From: Armigeres subalbatus
Taxonomy: Eukaryota; Arthropoda; Insecta; Diptera; Culicidae
Reading direction: 5' to 3'
Length of the DNA stretch: 64,000 bases
Assembly: GCF_024139115.2 (NCBI RefSeq)
Contig: NC_085141.1
Coordinates: 134,725,822-134,789,821, forward strand
In this document: positions 36,013-46,745 of the stretch, in pieces
Layout: each line of letters opens with the position of its first letter
Numbering within the stretch: position 1 is the first letter of the stretch
Notes under the pieces: generated by a model
What the model was told of the DNA's origin: nothing
Seen by the model: the letters and a program-made list of their open reading frames with translations, nothing else
Databases searched by the model: none
Made by a program: the position numbers and the translations under genes

Positions 36013-36450
36013 AGTTTGGAAGCCTCCTTCCAAGGGGCTTGGAAGCCTCCTTCCAAGAGGCTTGGAAGCCTCCTTCCAAGAGGCCTGGAAGGCTCCTATC
36101 AAGAGGCTTGGAAGCCTCCTTCCAAGATGCTTGGAAGGCTCCTTTCAAGAGGCTTAGAAGCCTTGTACCAAGAGGCTTGGAAACCTCCTACCAAGAGGCA
36201 TGGAAGCCTCCTACCAAGAGGCTTGGAAGCCTCCTTCCAAGAATAATCTTTCAATAGACTTGGAAGCCTCCTTTCAAGAGATTTGGAAGTCTCCTTTCAA
36301 GAGACTTGGAAGTCTCTTTTCAAGAGGCTCCTTCCAAGAGGCTTGGAAGCCTCCGCTCAAGAGACTCGGAAGCTTCCTTTCAAGAGACATGGAAGCCTTC
36401 TGTAAGAGGTTCGAAAACCTCGTTCCAAGAAGCTTGGAAGCCTCCTTTTA
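36013..36450. repeat. 23-bp tandem minisatellite array 2, left part
   Basis: About 19 units of GGAAGCCTCC followed by TTCCAAGAGGCTT, the same 23-bp family as array 1. In this variant the unit holds a perfect 8-bp dyad (CTTGGAAG, then CCTC, then CTTCCAAG). Units become irregular after 36250. Open frames of 67-105 residues across it are repeat artefacts. Confidence 0.93.
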
Positions 36451-37082
36451 CCCAGTAAACCACATATCGTATAACAAACAGCAAATAAAGTCGCATTTGC
36501 GTCCATCAAAAATCTAAATCGGATTCCACATCAAACTTTGTCAAATTATTGTCGAACAATGTTGTATTGAACGCATCGTATACGATAATTTTTACCGTAG
36601 TGAAAACTAATCGTAATTGTGCAAATAAAAACTAGCAATGACTTATATTCCTTGCAATATCCTATATCAGTGCGAATTAATGTCTACGTGAATCGTAATA
36701 CAATCGAAACCACTTCAGTCCAAATGGCTTGTAGACGTTTCAAGCAGTTGTAAAGATATAAATTGTGTAGTTTATGTTGAACAAAAATCCATCTCACTTC
36801 AAGATGTGCAGTATGGTGCAGTGGTAGAGTATCCGCCTGCAATTCTAAATATTGCATGTTCGAGACTTGGTGATGACAGGCTTTTTTTATTTTCATTGTT
36901 TTAATGTTTAATCGTAATAATGTTCTTTTGATGTCGAGAAAAATCGTAAAATAAAACTCGTATGTACCTATATCGCCTCCACTTTGGTACGTATATAGCC
37001 AATCTGTGCATTATATACGATTAAGTTGGTTGTTATATAATAACCTATATCAAGAGTTATAGGTACCAAAATGTTGACTGGG
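36451..37082. mobile_element. TA-flanked insertion splitting minisatellite array 2
   Basis: 632 bp with TA at 36449-36450 and 37083-37084. The ends are CCCAGTAAACCACATATCG and, read inward from the right, CCCAGTCAACATTTTGG. Minisatellite units stop abruptly at the left end and resume at the right end, so this inserted into the array. It contains the tRNA-like sequence at 36797-36873. It is non-coding. Confidence 0.75.
36797..36873 (+). repeat. tRNA-like sequence within the inserted element
   Basis: TGGTGCAGTGGTAGAG is a good A-box match and GTTCGAGAC a partial B box at tRNA-like spacing. TGCAATTCTAAATATTGCA can pair as a stem in between. A T7 run follows at about 36882. The acceptor stem does not pair well, so it is probably a tRNA-derived module rather than a working tRNA. 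Confidence 0.4.
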
Positions 37083-37395
37083 TAAGAGGCTTGGAAGAAT
37101 TCTTTCAAGAGGCTTGGAAGTCTTCTTCAACAGGATTGGTCGCCTTCTTCTAAGAGTCTCGGAAGCCTTCTTATAAGAGACAAGAGTCAGAAGTCTTATT
37201 TTAAGAGACTTGGAATCCTCCTTCCAAGTGGTTTTGAACCTTATTTTGAAAGGCTTGCAAGCCTTCTTTCAAGAGGCTCGGAAGCGTCCTTGCAAAATGC
37301 TCAGAAGCATCCTTTCAACAGCCTCCGAAGCCTATTTTCAAGATGCTCCTTTTAAGATCCTCCTTTTAAGATCATCGGAAACTTCCAAAAGTCCT
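37083..37395. repeat. 23-bp array 2, right part (degenerate)
   Basis: Diverged units such as GAGGCTTGGAAG, TTCTTTCAAGAGGCTTGG and CCTTCTTTCAAGAGGCTCGG with variable spacing. The array decays to the right, where units are lost. Confidence 0.8.
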
Positions 37396-38156
37396 TAAAG
37401 TATGTATTAACCTAATTTGAATAGGAAAGCTTCATGGAACAGCGAAAATTTGGGTGCGAGGTACCTCAATGATTGTGAAAGCTCGAACGTTGAAAACCAC
37501 GCTTGTATGAGAAACGAAGGTTTGTCCCCCAGTAGGCCCACTTGGCATACAAGTAGACAACCATTGGGAGCAATCACCTTAACCTTAGATAATTAATATT
37601 AATATTAATAATATTAATTATCTAAGCCTTGACTGATACCAATCACCCACCAAGCTTCTTCAACCCACCACCAGGAGCCGCATTATATGAAGTTGGGGCC
37701 GTGATGGATTACACATATGGGTGCTACGAAACGGGATGAAGACTGGAAAAGTCGATGACCGGAGATGGGGGTCATGAACCTTGAGCCTGAAAATTATGTA
37801 ATAGCTCGTTCACTTACCCGGCAATCGTGATTGAGTTAAGAAGTCTAAAGAGACAAGTTATGCAGAGCCGTAGCGTGGACTCCCGGCGCCCTTGGCGAAA
37901 TCTTTTTTGGGCTCCCCTCTCTTACCTAGGAAAAATATGTAAGATTTCAGAATCCAATAAAATTTTGAATCCCACCTCAAAGTTTTATAAATTTTTATTA
38001 ACGAGATTTTCTTCACTGTGTTGGCTTGTAGAAGAGTAAGATTCAAAAGTTTAATGGATTGAAAATGTTTCATATAACAAGCAGTATATAGGCGGTATGT
38101 CCCTGAAAAGCTTTTAAATGTTGTGAGCGTTTACACTAAATTGTAAAATATGGTGG
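37396..38156. other. No gene; AT palindrome inside
   Basis: Contains a 43-bp AT palindrome at 37584-37626 (CTTAGATAATTAATATT, 9 bp, complement). At 37865-37895 the phrase CCGTAGCGTGGACTCCCGG and GCGCCCTTGGCG recurs in related form near 50440-50505. No coding motif recognised. Confidence 0.45.
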
Positions 38157-39472
38157 CTGTCCACAAACCACGCAGACTGAAATTTCATATTTTCGACCCC
38201 CCCCCCTCCCCCCTAGTAGACCTACGTAGACTTTTCCAAAACCCCTCCCCCACCCCCTTGAAGTCTACGTAGACTTTTCCAAATTTTACAAAATATCATA
38301 TGTTATTGGACAATCAACATCGAAATCAAATCTAATCCTTTGTCCACTCTGAAACCAAATCTCCAAGTCAATTAATTTAATTTTTGTTGAATTTGTTGAA
38401 TTTGATTCCTGTATGCACCACCGCTGCCGACACTTTTGCATTGGCGCGCCACTGCTTAAAATCTGTCACGCATCTGACCTATAATTCCTACGCCGGTTCA
38501 AATTTGTAGAAAACTGAAGAGTTTCCAGAATTTCCGTGAAAATTTAGAATTATTTCCCGAGGTAATTTTATGTTTAAATGAACATTCCGAAATATTTCCC
38601 GTGGAATTTTGGAATGGTTTCCTACGTTCTTGCAGATTTGGAGCAATTTCCTGAGGATTTAAAAAAAAATCCTATGGACATTCCAAAGGCTTTTCCGAAT
38701 AATTTGCGGTGGAAATTATAGTGAATTTTCAGTTGAAACTTTGGTGAATTTGTCGTAAAAATTTCGAATAATTTTTCATGAAAATTTCAAGCGGTTTCTT
38801 ACAAAAATTGCAAACATTTTTTTTGCGGAAACTAAAACAGTTTTTGGTGGGAAATTCAAATAATTCTTAACAGTTTCTTTAGAAATTCCTAAGATTTTCC
38901 ATCGATTATTCCAAAGAATTCGCATTAGAACTCCAGAAGAAATTGCCGTAAAATATACAAAGAATTTCCCATGAACATTTCAAATTTCCCGGGGACTTCC
39001 CAGAAATTCTCCAGTGAAGGGTTTTTCGCGGAATTCCCCGTTGAAGTGTGACATTCTGATTCTAAAGAATCACTTGTAGTTTCCAAAGAAGTTCCCGACG
39101 AAAATAAAAAAAATAGTAGAATCTGCAATGAAATCCAAGTGGAAGTTTTGAATTTTTCTCGAAAGTTTTTACAGAATACTTTCCTGCTCAGTACAGAAGA
39201 ATATCCATATAGTTTCAAGCAGTAGTTCAGACTATTACTTCAGTGAAATTTATTAGATTATTTCGATATCTTGCAAACAATCTGAGAAAATCCTAAAAAA
39301 AAAAAACAAACTAGTAAACTTTGCACATAGCTTCAGTATAAATTGTTTAAAAAAATAAATAAAAATAAACAAGTCTACATAGACTTTTGGTATACCCCCC
39401 CCCCCATAGATTGACGTAGACTTTTTCGAAACCCCTCCCTCCCCCTCAAGAGTCTACGTGGTTTACGGACAG
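38157..39472. mobile_element. Inverted-repeat element with C-tracts, 1.3 kb
   Basis: The left end CTGTCCACAAACCACGCAGA pairs with the right end TCTACGTGGTTTACGGACAG. Inside each end are C-runs of 10-13 with CCTCCCCC neighbours and copies of TCTACGTAGACTTTT. The interior (about 38500-39240) is made of loosely repeated words such as TTTCCCGTGGAATTTTGGAA with no coding capacity. No target duplication was confirmed. The G-runs on the minus strand could form quadruplexes. Confidence 0.7.
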
Positions 39473-39822
39473 ATATGTTAGGAACTTGGCAGAGTCGTGG
39501 GCATTTCTGGATCCTCGTATGGAATCTGTTGGAACAACCAGGCTGAAAGATCATTAAAATTGCTGAATGTTATTTACTTACAGCTCATAGTGTCCTAACC
39601 GAGCCTGTGACAAGTGCGGTGTCACCATTATCATTAGACATAGCCCGCTGTCATCATTGAAAAGCAGTATGAAAAAAAAAAAACGATTTGCCGATGGGCT
39701 AATCATAGCTTCCCAAAGTTGGGGGATCGCGACCCCCTTCCATAAGATTTACATAGGCGACCCACCACTTTGGGAAACTAAGGGCTAAACAATAGGATGT
39801 CAGTAGCCTGCAGGGTTGTTAA

Positions 39823-40010
39823 GGTCACTCCTGACGGAATCCAAGATTAAAAGTGCTCGCGTTTTCGGGGGCACACCACTCGATTCAGAGGCGGCGCACA
39901 ACTGTCATTTTTGTTGATTTAGCTTTGACAGTTGTGTGTTGCTTCCGTATCGAGTGGTGTGCCCCCGAAAACGCGAGCACTTTTAATCCTAGATTCCATC
40001 AGGAGTGACA
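39823..40010. mobile_element. TTAA-flanked palindromic MITE, copy 2
   Basis: 188 bp bounded by TTAA at 39819-39822 and 40011-40014. The ends GGTCACTCCTGACGGAATCC and GATTCCATCAGGAGTGAC match the copy at 10323-10544, as do GTTTTCGGGGGCACACCACT and ACAACTGTCATTTTTG. It lacks the ~30-bp loop insert of copy 1, so the arms meet almost directly. Confidence 0.9.
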
Positions 40011-40014
40011 TTAA

Positions 40015-41029
40015 TCGTTGATTTATCGTTAAGCTTAGTATGCAGTTCTCAAGGAAAATGCTCAAGGAAAATTTGATCAAATTACCAAAGTAATTCTGAC
40101 TGGTAAATGCAATCCAAAAAGTAGGCGAAAAAAAATATTTGTGCTGTCATCAAGCAGGAAGGTAGGTAGTTGGAAATAGTCGCATCATTTTATTTTAAAT
40201 CGTCTGTTGTAGGAATGTTATAGATGAACAACAACGAAAGGACTACGCGTATGGTTCCTCAATCGCATCGACGTAGGTGTTCAACAGAGAAGAACTGTCA
40301 AATCGAATGGATTCATAACCACCCTCAACGCCTGTCGTTTTGTCGGGTTCTTTGTGTGACGCCAAGGATGTGGAGAATGTAAAGCATCCAAATAAATTCA
40401 AGCATGCGTTCAGAAGAGCTATTATTGTCTAGCTGAAACCATTTAACTGAAGTTAGCTTGCCTTCTTCGACTCGTGCAATAAACTTTGAATTAGTATTAG
40501 AAATTTCAGTTCCGTAAATGGAAACCACCGAGAGAGCCGGCACATGCCGCATAAAATAAGGATAAAAGCAACACCATATATGCCATCTTTTCACGGGATA
40601 TTCCGTCGTTTTCTGAACTTTTCAGCAGGAAAAAAAACTTGTATCCTTCTCCTTTGACATGACTGACCTCGAACGCCAACTTCATTGATTAAAGAATGCT
40701 TTGCCCAGCTGTGCGTCCGATGAATTTGCCTCAGCAATTTTTATATTTGCAATTGAGTTTCTCCGACCACTTCTAGCTATTTTAATACTTTCTCCTAAGT
40801 CAGTGCATTATAACATAAACGATTCGTACACAAAAATAGGATGATTATTTCTATGCAGTGTTCACCGTGGAAGAACACCTGCTAATTCATATTGATAGCT
40901 AGTTGATGCATCCCTTATTGTCCACCTGCAAACAATTATTGTACATGCTCTTAATAACAACAAGCGTAGATATACAAAAATACGTTCTTGGTCATCATTT
41001 GGCTTCGTGTTCCAACCCAGCTGTTCTTT
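40015..41029. other. No gene seen
   Basis: No repeats or coding motifs recognised. An 89-residue minus-strand frame at 40325-40594 has no family features. Confidence 0.4.
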
Positions 41030-43578
41030 CAAGGATTCGCCCAGGAATTCTTCCGAGGGGTTCCCTAAGAATTGTTTTTACAATTCAACCAGGAGCGCTT
41101 TTGGAAATACTCCTAGAAATTCTTCTGTAAATTTACCCAGAAAATCCTTCCCCAGCAATCCATCTGGAGATTTCCACAGTTATTCTTCCGAAAACTCCAG
41201 TAATTCCTCTGGGAACTACCACAAGCATTTTCACCAAGAAATTCCTTCGGAAATTTATTTAAGATGTTTCTCCCGGAAACCCAGATGAAATTTTCTCAGT
41301 AATTCATCCGGAAGTTTCCCCCAGAAGTAAAACAAAACTTTCCTAGGAATTCTTCCGAAGATTTTGAGGAATTCATTCTGAAAATCTAACAATATCATTT
41401 GCATTTTTTTATAGTTCTTCCAAGAATTCCTCCGAAGGTCACTCAAGGAATTCCTCCAGAACTTTCTTTAGGAATTCCTCCGAAAGATCCTCCGGGAATT
41501 CACCCAAAACTTCCTCTAGGAGTTCCACTGGAACTTCCTATAGGAATACCTCAGGAAGTTCCTCCAGTAATTCTTCCTGAAGTTCCTTCAGTAATTCTTC
41601 CGAAAGTGCTTCGAATAATTCTTCCGGAATTTCCTTCAGGAAAACCTCTGAAAGTTCCTCCGAGAATAGCTCCCAAAGTTTCTCCAGGAATTTGTCCGAA
41701 AATTCATCCAGAAATTCCTCCGGGAGTTCCTCCAGGGATTTCCCCGGAAGTTCCTCCAGGAATTGCTCCGGAAGTTCCTCCAGTAATTCTTCCGAAAAAA
41801 CCTCCAGCAATTCTTCCGGAAGTTCTTCCAGTAATTCCTCCGGAAGTTCCTCCAGGAATACATCTGAAAGTTCCTCCGGGAAATCCCCCGAAAGTCCATC
41901 CAGGAATTCTTCCGGCAGTTGCTCCAGGAATTGCTCCGAAAGTTCCTCCAGTAATTCTTCCAAAAGTTCCTCCAGTAATTCTTCCGGAAGTTCCTCCAGG
42001 AATACATCTGAAAGTTCCTCCAGGAAATCCCCCGACAGTCCCTCCAGGAATTCTTCCGGAAGTTGCTCCAGGAATTCCTCTGGAAGTTCCTTCAGGAATT
42101 CGTCCGGAAGTTCCTCCAGAAATTCCTCCAGGAATTCGTCCGGAAATTCCTTCAGGAATTCCTCCAGGAGTTCCTCCAGGAATTCCCCTGGAAATTCTTC
42201 CAGGAATTCCTCCAGGAGTTCCTCCAGTAATTCTTCCGGAAGTTCCTCCAGGAGTACCTCTGGAAATTCCTCCCGGAGTACCTCTGGAAATTCCTCCCGG
42301 AATTGCTCCGGAAGTTCCTCCGAAAGATCCTCCAGGAATTCCTCCGGAAGATCCTGCAGGAATTCCTCCGGAAGTTCCTCCAGGAATTCCTCCGGAAGTT
42401 CCTCCAGGAAGTTCCTCCAGGAAATCCTCCAGAAGTTCCTCCAGGAATTCCTCCGAAAGTTCTTCCAGAAATTCCTCCGAAAGTTCCTCCAGGAATTCCT
42501 CCGGAAGTTCCTCCAGGAATTCCTCCGGATGTTCCTCCAGGAATACATCTGAAAGTTCCTCCAGGAAATCCCCCGACAGTCCCTCCAGGAATTCTTCCGG
42601 AAGTTGCTCCAGGAATTCCTCTGGAAGTTCCTTCAGGAATTCGTCCGGAAGTTCCTCCAGAAATTCCTCCAGGAATTCGTCCGGAAATTACTCTGGAAAT
42701 TCCTCCAGGAGTTCCTCCAGGAATTCCCCTGGAAATTCTTCCAGGAATTCCTCCAGGAGTTCCTCCAGTAATTCTTCCGGAAGTTCCTCCAGGAGTACCT
42801 CTGGAAGTTCCTTCAGGAGTACCTCTGGAAATTCCTCCCGGAATTGCTCCGGAAGTTCCTCCGAAAGATCCTCAGGAATTCCTTCGGAAGATCCTCCAGG
42901 AATTCCTCCGGAAGATCCTCCAGGAATTCCCCCGGGAGTTCCTCAAGGAATTCCTCTGGAAGTTCCTCCAGGAATTCCTCCCGAAGTTCCTCCAGGATTT
43001 TTTCCGAAAGTTCTTCCAGGAATTCCTCCAAAAGTGCAGGAATTCCTCCGGAAGTTCCTCCAGGAATTCCTTCGCAAGTTCGACCAGGAATTCCTCTAGA
43101 AGTTGCTCCAGGAATTCCTCCGGAAGTTCCTCCAGGAATTACTCCGAAAGTTCCTCCAGAATTTCTGCTGAAGGAGGAAGTTTCTCCAGGAATTACTCCG
43201 GAAGTTCCGCCAGGAATTACTCCGGAAGTTCCTCCAGGAATTCTTCCGGAAATTCTTCCAGGAATGCCTCCTGAAGTTGCTCCAGGAATTCCTCCGGAAG
43301 TTCCTCCAGGAATTCCTCGGAAGTTCCTCCAGGGATTCCTCCGGAAGTTCATCCAGGAGTTACTCCGGAAGTTCCTCCAGGAATTCCTTCGGAAGTTCCT
43401 CCAGGAATTCCTTACGAAGTTCCTCCAGGAATTCCTTCGGAAGTTCCTCCAGAAATTCTTTCAGAAGTTCCTCCAGGAATTCTTTCAGAAGTTTATCCTG
43501 AAATTCATTTGGAAATTTCTCCAGGAGTTCCTTCAGAAGTTCCTCCAGGAATTCCTCCGGAAGTTCCTCCAGGAATTC
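41030..43578. repeat. 24-bp satellite array, forward-oriented part
   Basis: About 105 units of GGAATTCCTCC followed by GGAAGTTCCTCCA. The unit is itself a dimer of a diverged 12-mer. Edges (41030-41400) are degenerate and the centre is homogeneous. A larger module carrying GGAATACATCTGAAAG and CAGGAAATCCCCCGA recurs at about 41850, 42000 and 42540, so higher-order repetition exists. Because 24 is a multiple of 3, several frames stay open for hundreds of residues, reading as octapeptides such as GIPPEVPP or EEFLEELP. I treat these as by-products, not genes. Confidence 0.95.
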
Positions 43579-43823
43579 TGGAGGAATTCTCGAAGGAACT
43601 TCCGGAGGAATTCCTGGAGGAACATCCGAAGGAATTTCTGAGGAACTTCCGGAGGAATTCCCGGAGGAACTGGAGGAATTCCTGGAGGAACTTCCGGAGG
43701 AATTCCCGGAGGAATTCCCGGAGGAACTTCCGGAGGAATTCCCGGAGGAACTTCCGGAAGAATTCCCGGAGGAACTTCCGGAGGAATTCCCGGAGGAACT
43801 TCCGGAGGAATTCCCGGAGCAGG
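43579..43823. repeat. 24-bp satellite array, inverted part 1
   Basis: The unit switches to the reverse complement (GGAGGAACTTCC, GGAGGAATTCCC) at about 43575-43580, giving a head-to-head palindromic junction. It uses the CCCGG variant also found right of the insertion at 44153. Confidence 0.93.
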
Positions 43824-44152
43824 CTTGTAAAATGTCATCTGCATGTCATTTGACTAATTTGTTCATAACTTTCTTTAGAAGCAAAATTTCTTCCATAATT
43901 TTGAATGTACTCATAACGCTTGAGTAGGGTTATATTTTTGTCCAAGGGTACAAAATGTCACGTGTCATTTGACATAATGTCATTTGTCTGACATTTTGCC
44001 TCCCACGCCCCAGATTACATATTTACAGCAAAGTCTCGTTAGTTGTAGGCCCAACCGCTATAAGTTCGTCATACAACATGAATTGATAGCTACCTTCTGA
44101 AAAAAGTTCTGGGAAAATTATACAAACGAATGCAAATGACATTTTACAACAC
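43824..44152. mobile_element. Inverted-repeat insertion inside the satellite
   Basis: About 330 bp of unrelated sequence interrupting the array. The left end GCTTGTAAAATGTCATCTGC is mirrored by GCAAATGACATTTTACAACA at the right. Internal words GACATTTTG/AAAATGTCA recur. The same satellite variant continues on both sides, so it inserted after the array formed. It is non-coding. Confidence 0.7.
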
Positions 44153-46745
44153 TGTCCCGGAGGAACTTCCGGAGGAATTACCGGAGGAACTTCCGGAGGA
44201 ATTCCCGGAGGAACTTCCGGAGGAATTCCCGAAGGAACTTCCGGAGGAATTCCCGGAGGAACTTCCGGAGGAATTCGGAGGAACTTCGGAGGAATTCGGA
44301 GGAACTTCCGGAGGAATTCCGGAGGAACTTCCGGAGGAATTTGGAGGAACTTCCGGAGGAACTTCGGAGGAACTTCCGGAGGAATTTCGGAGGAACTTCC
44401 GGAGGAATTCAGGAGGAACTTCTGGAGGAATTCCGGAGGAACTTCTGGAGGAATTCCCGGAGGAACTTCCGGAGGATTTCCGGAGGAACTTCCGGAGGAA
44501 TTCCCGGAGGAACTTCCGGAGGAATTCGGAGGAACTTCCGGAGGAATTCCCGGAGGAACTTCCGGAGGAATTCGGAGGAACTTCCGGAGGAATTCGGAGG
44601 AACTTCCGGAGGAATTCCCGGAGGAACTTCCGGAGGAATTCCCGGAGGAACTTCCGGAGGAATTCCCGGAGGAGCTTCCGGAGGAATCCCCGGAGGAACT
44701 TCCGGATTTATTCCCGGAGGAACTTCCGGAGGAAATCCCGGAGGAACTTCCGGAGGATCTTCCGGATTAATTCTCGGAGGAACTTCCGGATTAATTTTCG
44801 GAGGAACTTCCTTCTCGCAGAAACTTCTCAAGGAATTCCCGGAGGAACTTCCGGAGGAACTCTTAGAAGAGCTTCTGGAGTAATTCCTGGAGGAACTTCC
44901 GGAGGAAATCCTGAAGGAACTTCCGGAGAAACTCCCGGAGGAACTTCCGGAGGAATTCCTAGAGGAACCTTCGGAGGAATTCCTGCAGGAACTTCCGAAG
45001 AAATTCCTGCAGGATCTTCCGGAGGAATTCCTGGACGATCTTCCGGAAGGATTCCTGGAAGATCTTTTGGAGGAATTCCTGGAGGAATTCCTGGAGGAAC
45101 TTCCGGAGGAATTCCTGGAGGATTTCCGGAGGAATTCCTGGAGGAACTTCCGAAGGAATTCCTGGAGGAACTTCCTGAGGAATTCCTGGAGGAACTTTCG
45201 GAGGAATTCCTGGAGGAACTTCCGGAGGAATTCCTGGAGGAACTTCCGGAGGAATTCCTGGAGGAACTTCCGGAGGAATTCCTGGAGGAACTTCCGGAGG
45301 AATTTCTGGAGGAACTTCCGGAGGAATTCCTGGAAGAACTTCCGGAGGAATTCCTGGAGGAACTTCCGGAGGAATTCCTGGAGGAACTTCCGGAGGAATT
45401 CCTGGAGGAACTTCCGGAGGAATTCCTGGAGGAACTTCCGGAGGAATTCCTGGAGGAACTTCCGGAGGAATTCCTGGAGGAACTTCCGGAGGAATTCCTG
45501 GATTCGGAGGAATTCCTGGAGGAACTTCCGGAGGAATTCCTGGAGGAACTTCCGGAGGAATTCCTGGAGGAACTTCCGGAGGAATTCCTGGAGGAACTTC
45601 CGGAGGAATTCCTGGAGGAACTTCCGGAGGAATTCCTGGAGGAACTTCCGGAGGAATTCCTGGAGGAACTTCCGGAGGAATTCCTGGAGGAACTTCCGGA
45701 GGAATTCCTGAAAGGAACTTCCGGAGGAATTCCTGGAGGAACTTCCGGAGGAATTCCTGGAGGAACTTCCGGAGGAATTCCTGGAGGAACTTCCGGAGGA
45801 ATTCCTGGAGGAACTTCCGGAGGAATTCCTGGAGGAACTTCCGGAGGAATTCCTGGAGGAACTTCTGGAGGAATTCCTGGAGGAACTTCCGGAGGAATTC
45901 CTGGAAGAACTTCCGGAGGAATTCCTGGAGGAACTTCCGGAGGAATTCCTGGAGGAACTTCCGGAGGAATTCCTGGAGGAACTTCCGGAAGAATTCCTGA
46001 AGGAATTCCTGAAGGAACTTCCGGAGGAATTCCTGGAGGAATTCCTGAAGGAACTTCCGGAGGAATTCCTGGAGGAACTTCCGGAGGAATTCCTGGAGGA
46101 ACTTCCGGAGGAATTCCTGGAGGAACTTCCGGAGGAATTCCTGGAGGAACTTTCGGAGGAATTCCTTGAGGAACTTCTGGAGGAATTCCTGGAGGAACTT
46201 CCGGAGGAACATCTGGAGAAATTCTCAGAGGAACTTACGGATAAATTAACAGAGGAATTTTCGAAGGAGCAAGTGGAAAAATTCCCGTAGGAACTTTCGA
46301 AGTAATTCCTGTAGGTACATCCGTATTAATTTCCGAAAGAATTCCGAAAGGAACTTCCGGAGTAGTGCCTGGATTTTTTTTTGGAAGGAATTTTTAGAGG
46401 AACTTCTCGAGAAATTCCTAAAGAGGAACTTCCAGAGGATTTTACGGAAAAATTCACAGAGGATTTTTTGCAAGAACTTGTGGAAAAAATTACGGAGGAA
46501 CTCCCGAATTAATTCCAGTAGGAACATCCATATTAATTCTCGAAAGAATTCCGAGAAATTCTGAGAGTAAATTCCAGAGTAATGCCTGGAGGTACTTCTG
46601 GAGGAGTTCCTAGAGGAACTTCTGGAGGAATTCTTAGAAGAACTTCCGGATGAATACAGAAAGGTATTTTCGCTGGAACTTTTGGAAGAATTCCCACAAG
46701 AACTTTCGAAATCGTTCCCGGAGGAACTTACGGAGAAATTCCATT
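44153..46745. repeat. 24-bp satellite array, inverted part 2
   Basis: About 105 units of GGAGGAACTTCC followed by GGAGGAATTCCC or GGAGGAATTCCT. The first ~700 bp use the CCCGG variant with many single-unit losses. From about 45060 to 46160 the CCTGG variant is almost perfectly homogeneous. The right edge decays after 46200. The longest open frame spans 679 residues (44130-46169), a direct result of the 24-bp period. Confidence 0.95.

Noticed and set aside
36797..36873. Functional tRNA gene
   Set aside because: A and B boxes are present but the acceptor and T stems do not pair, and it sits inside a TA-flanked insertion.
41399..43099. 566-residue proline-rich (GIPPEVPP) elastin- or collagen-like protein
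   Set aside because: The same satellite artefact. Residue order tracks DNA repeat variants, and the parallel frames are just as long.
44130..46169. 679-residue open frame rich in EEFLEELP and GGIPGGTS repeats
   Set aside because: The frame follows directly from a stop-free 24-bp unit. Other frames on both strands are equally open, and there is no start context or unique domain.
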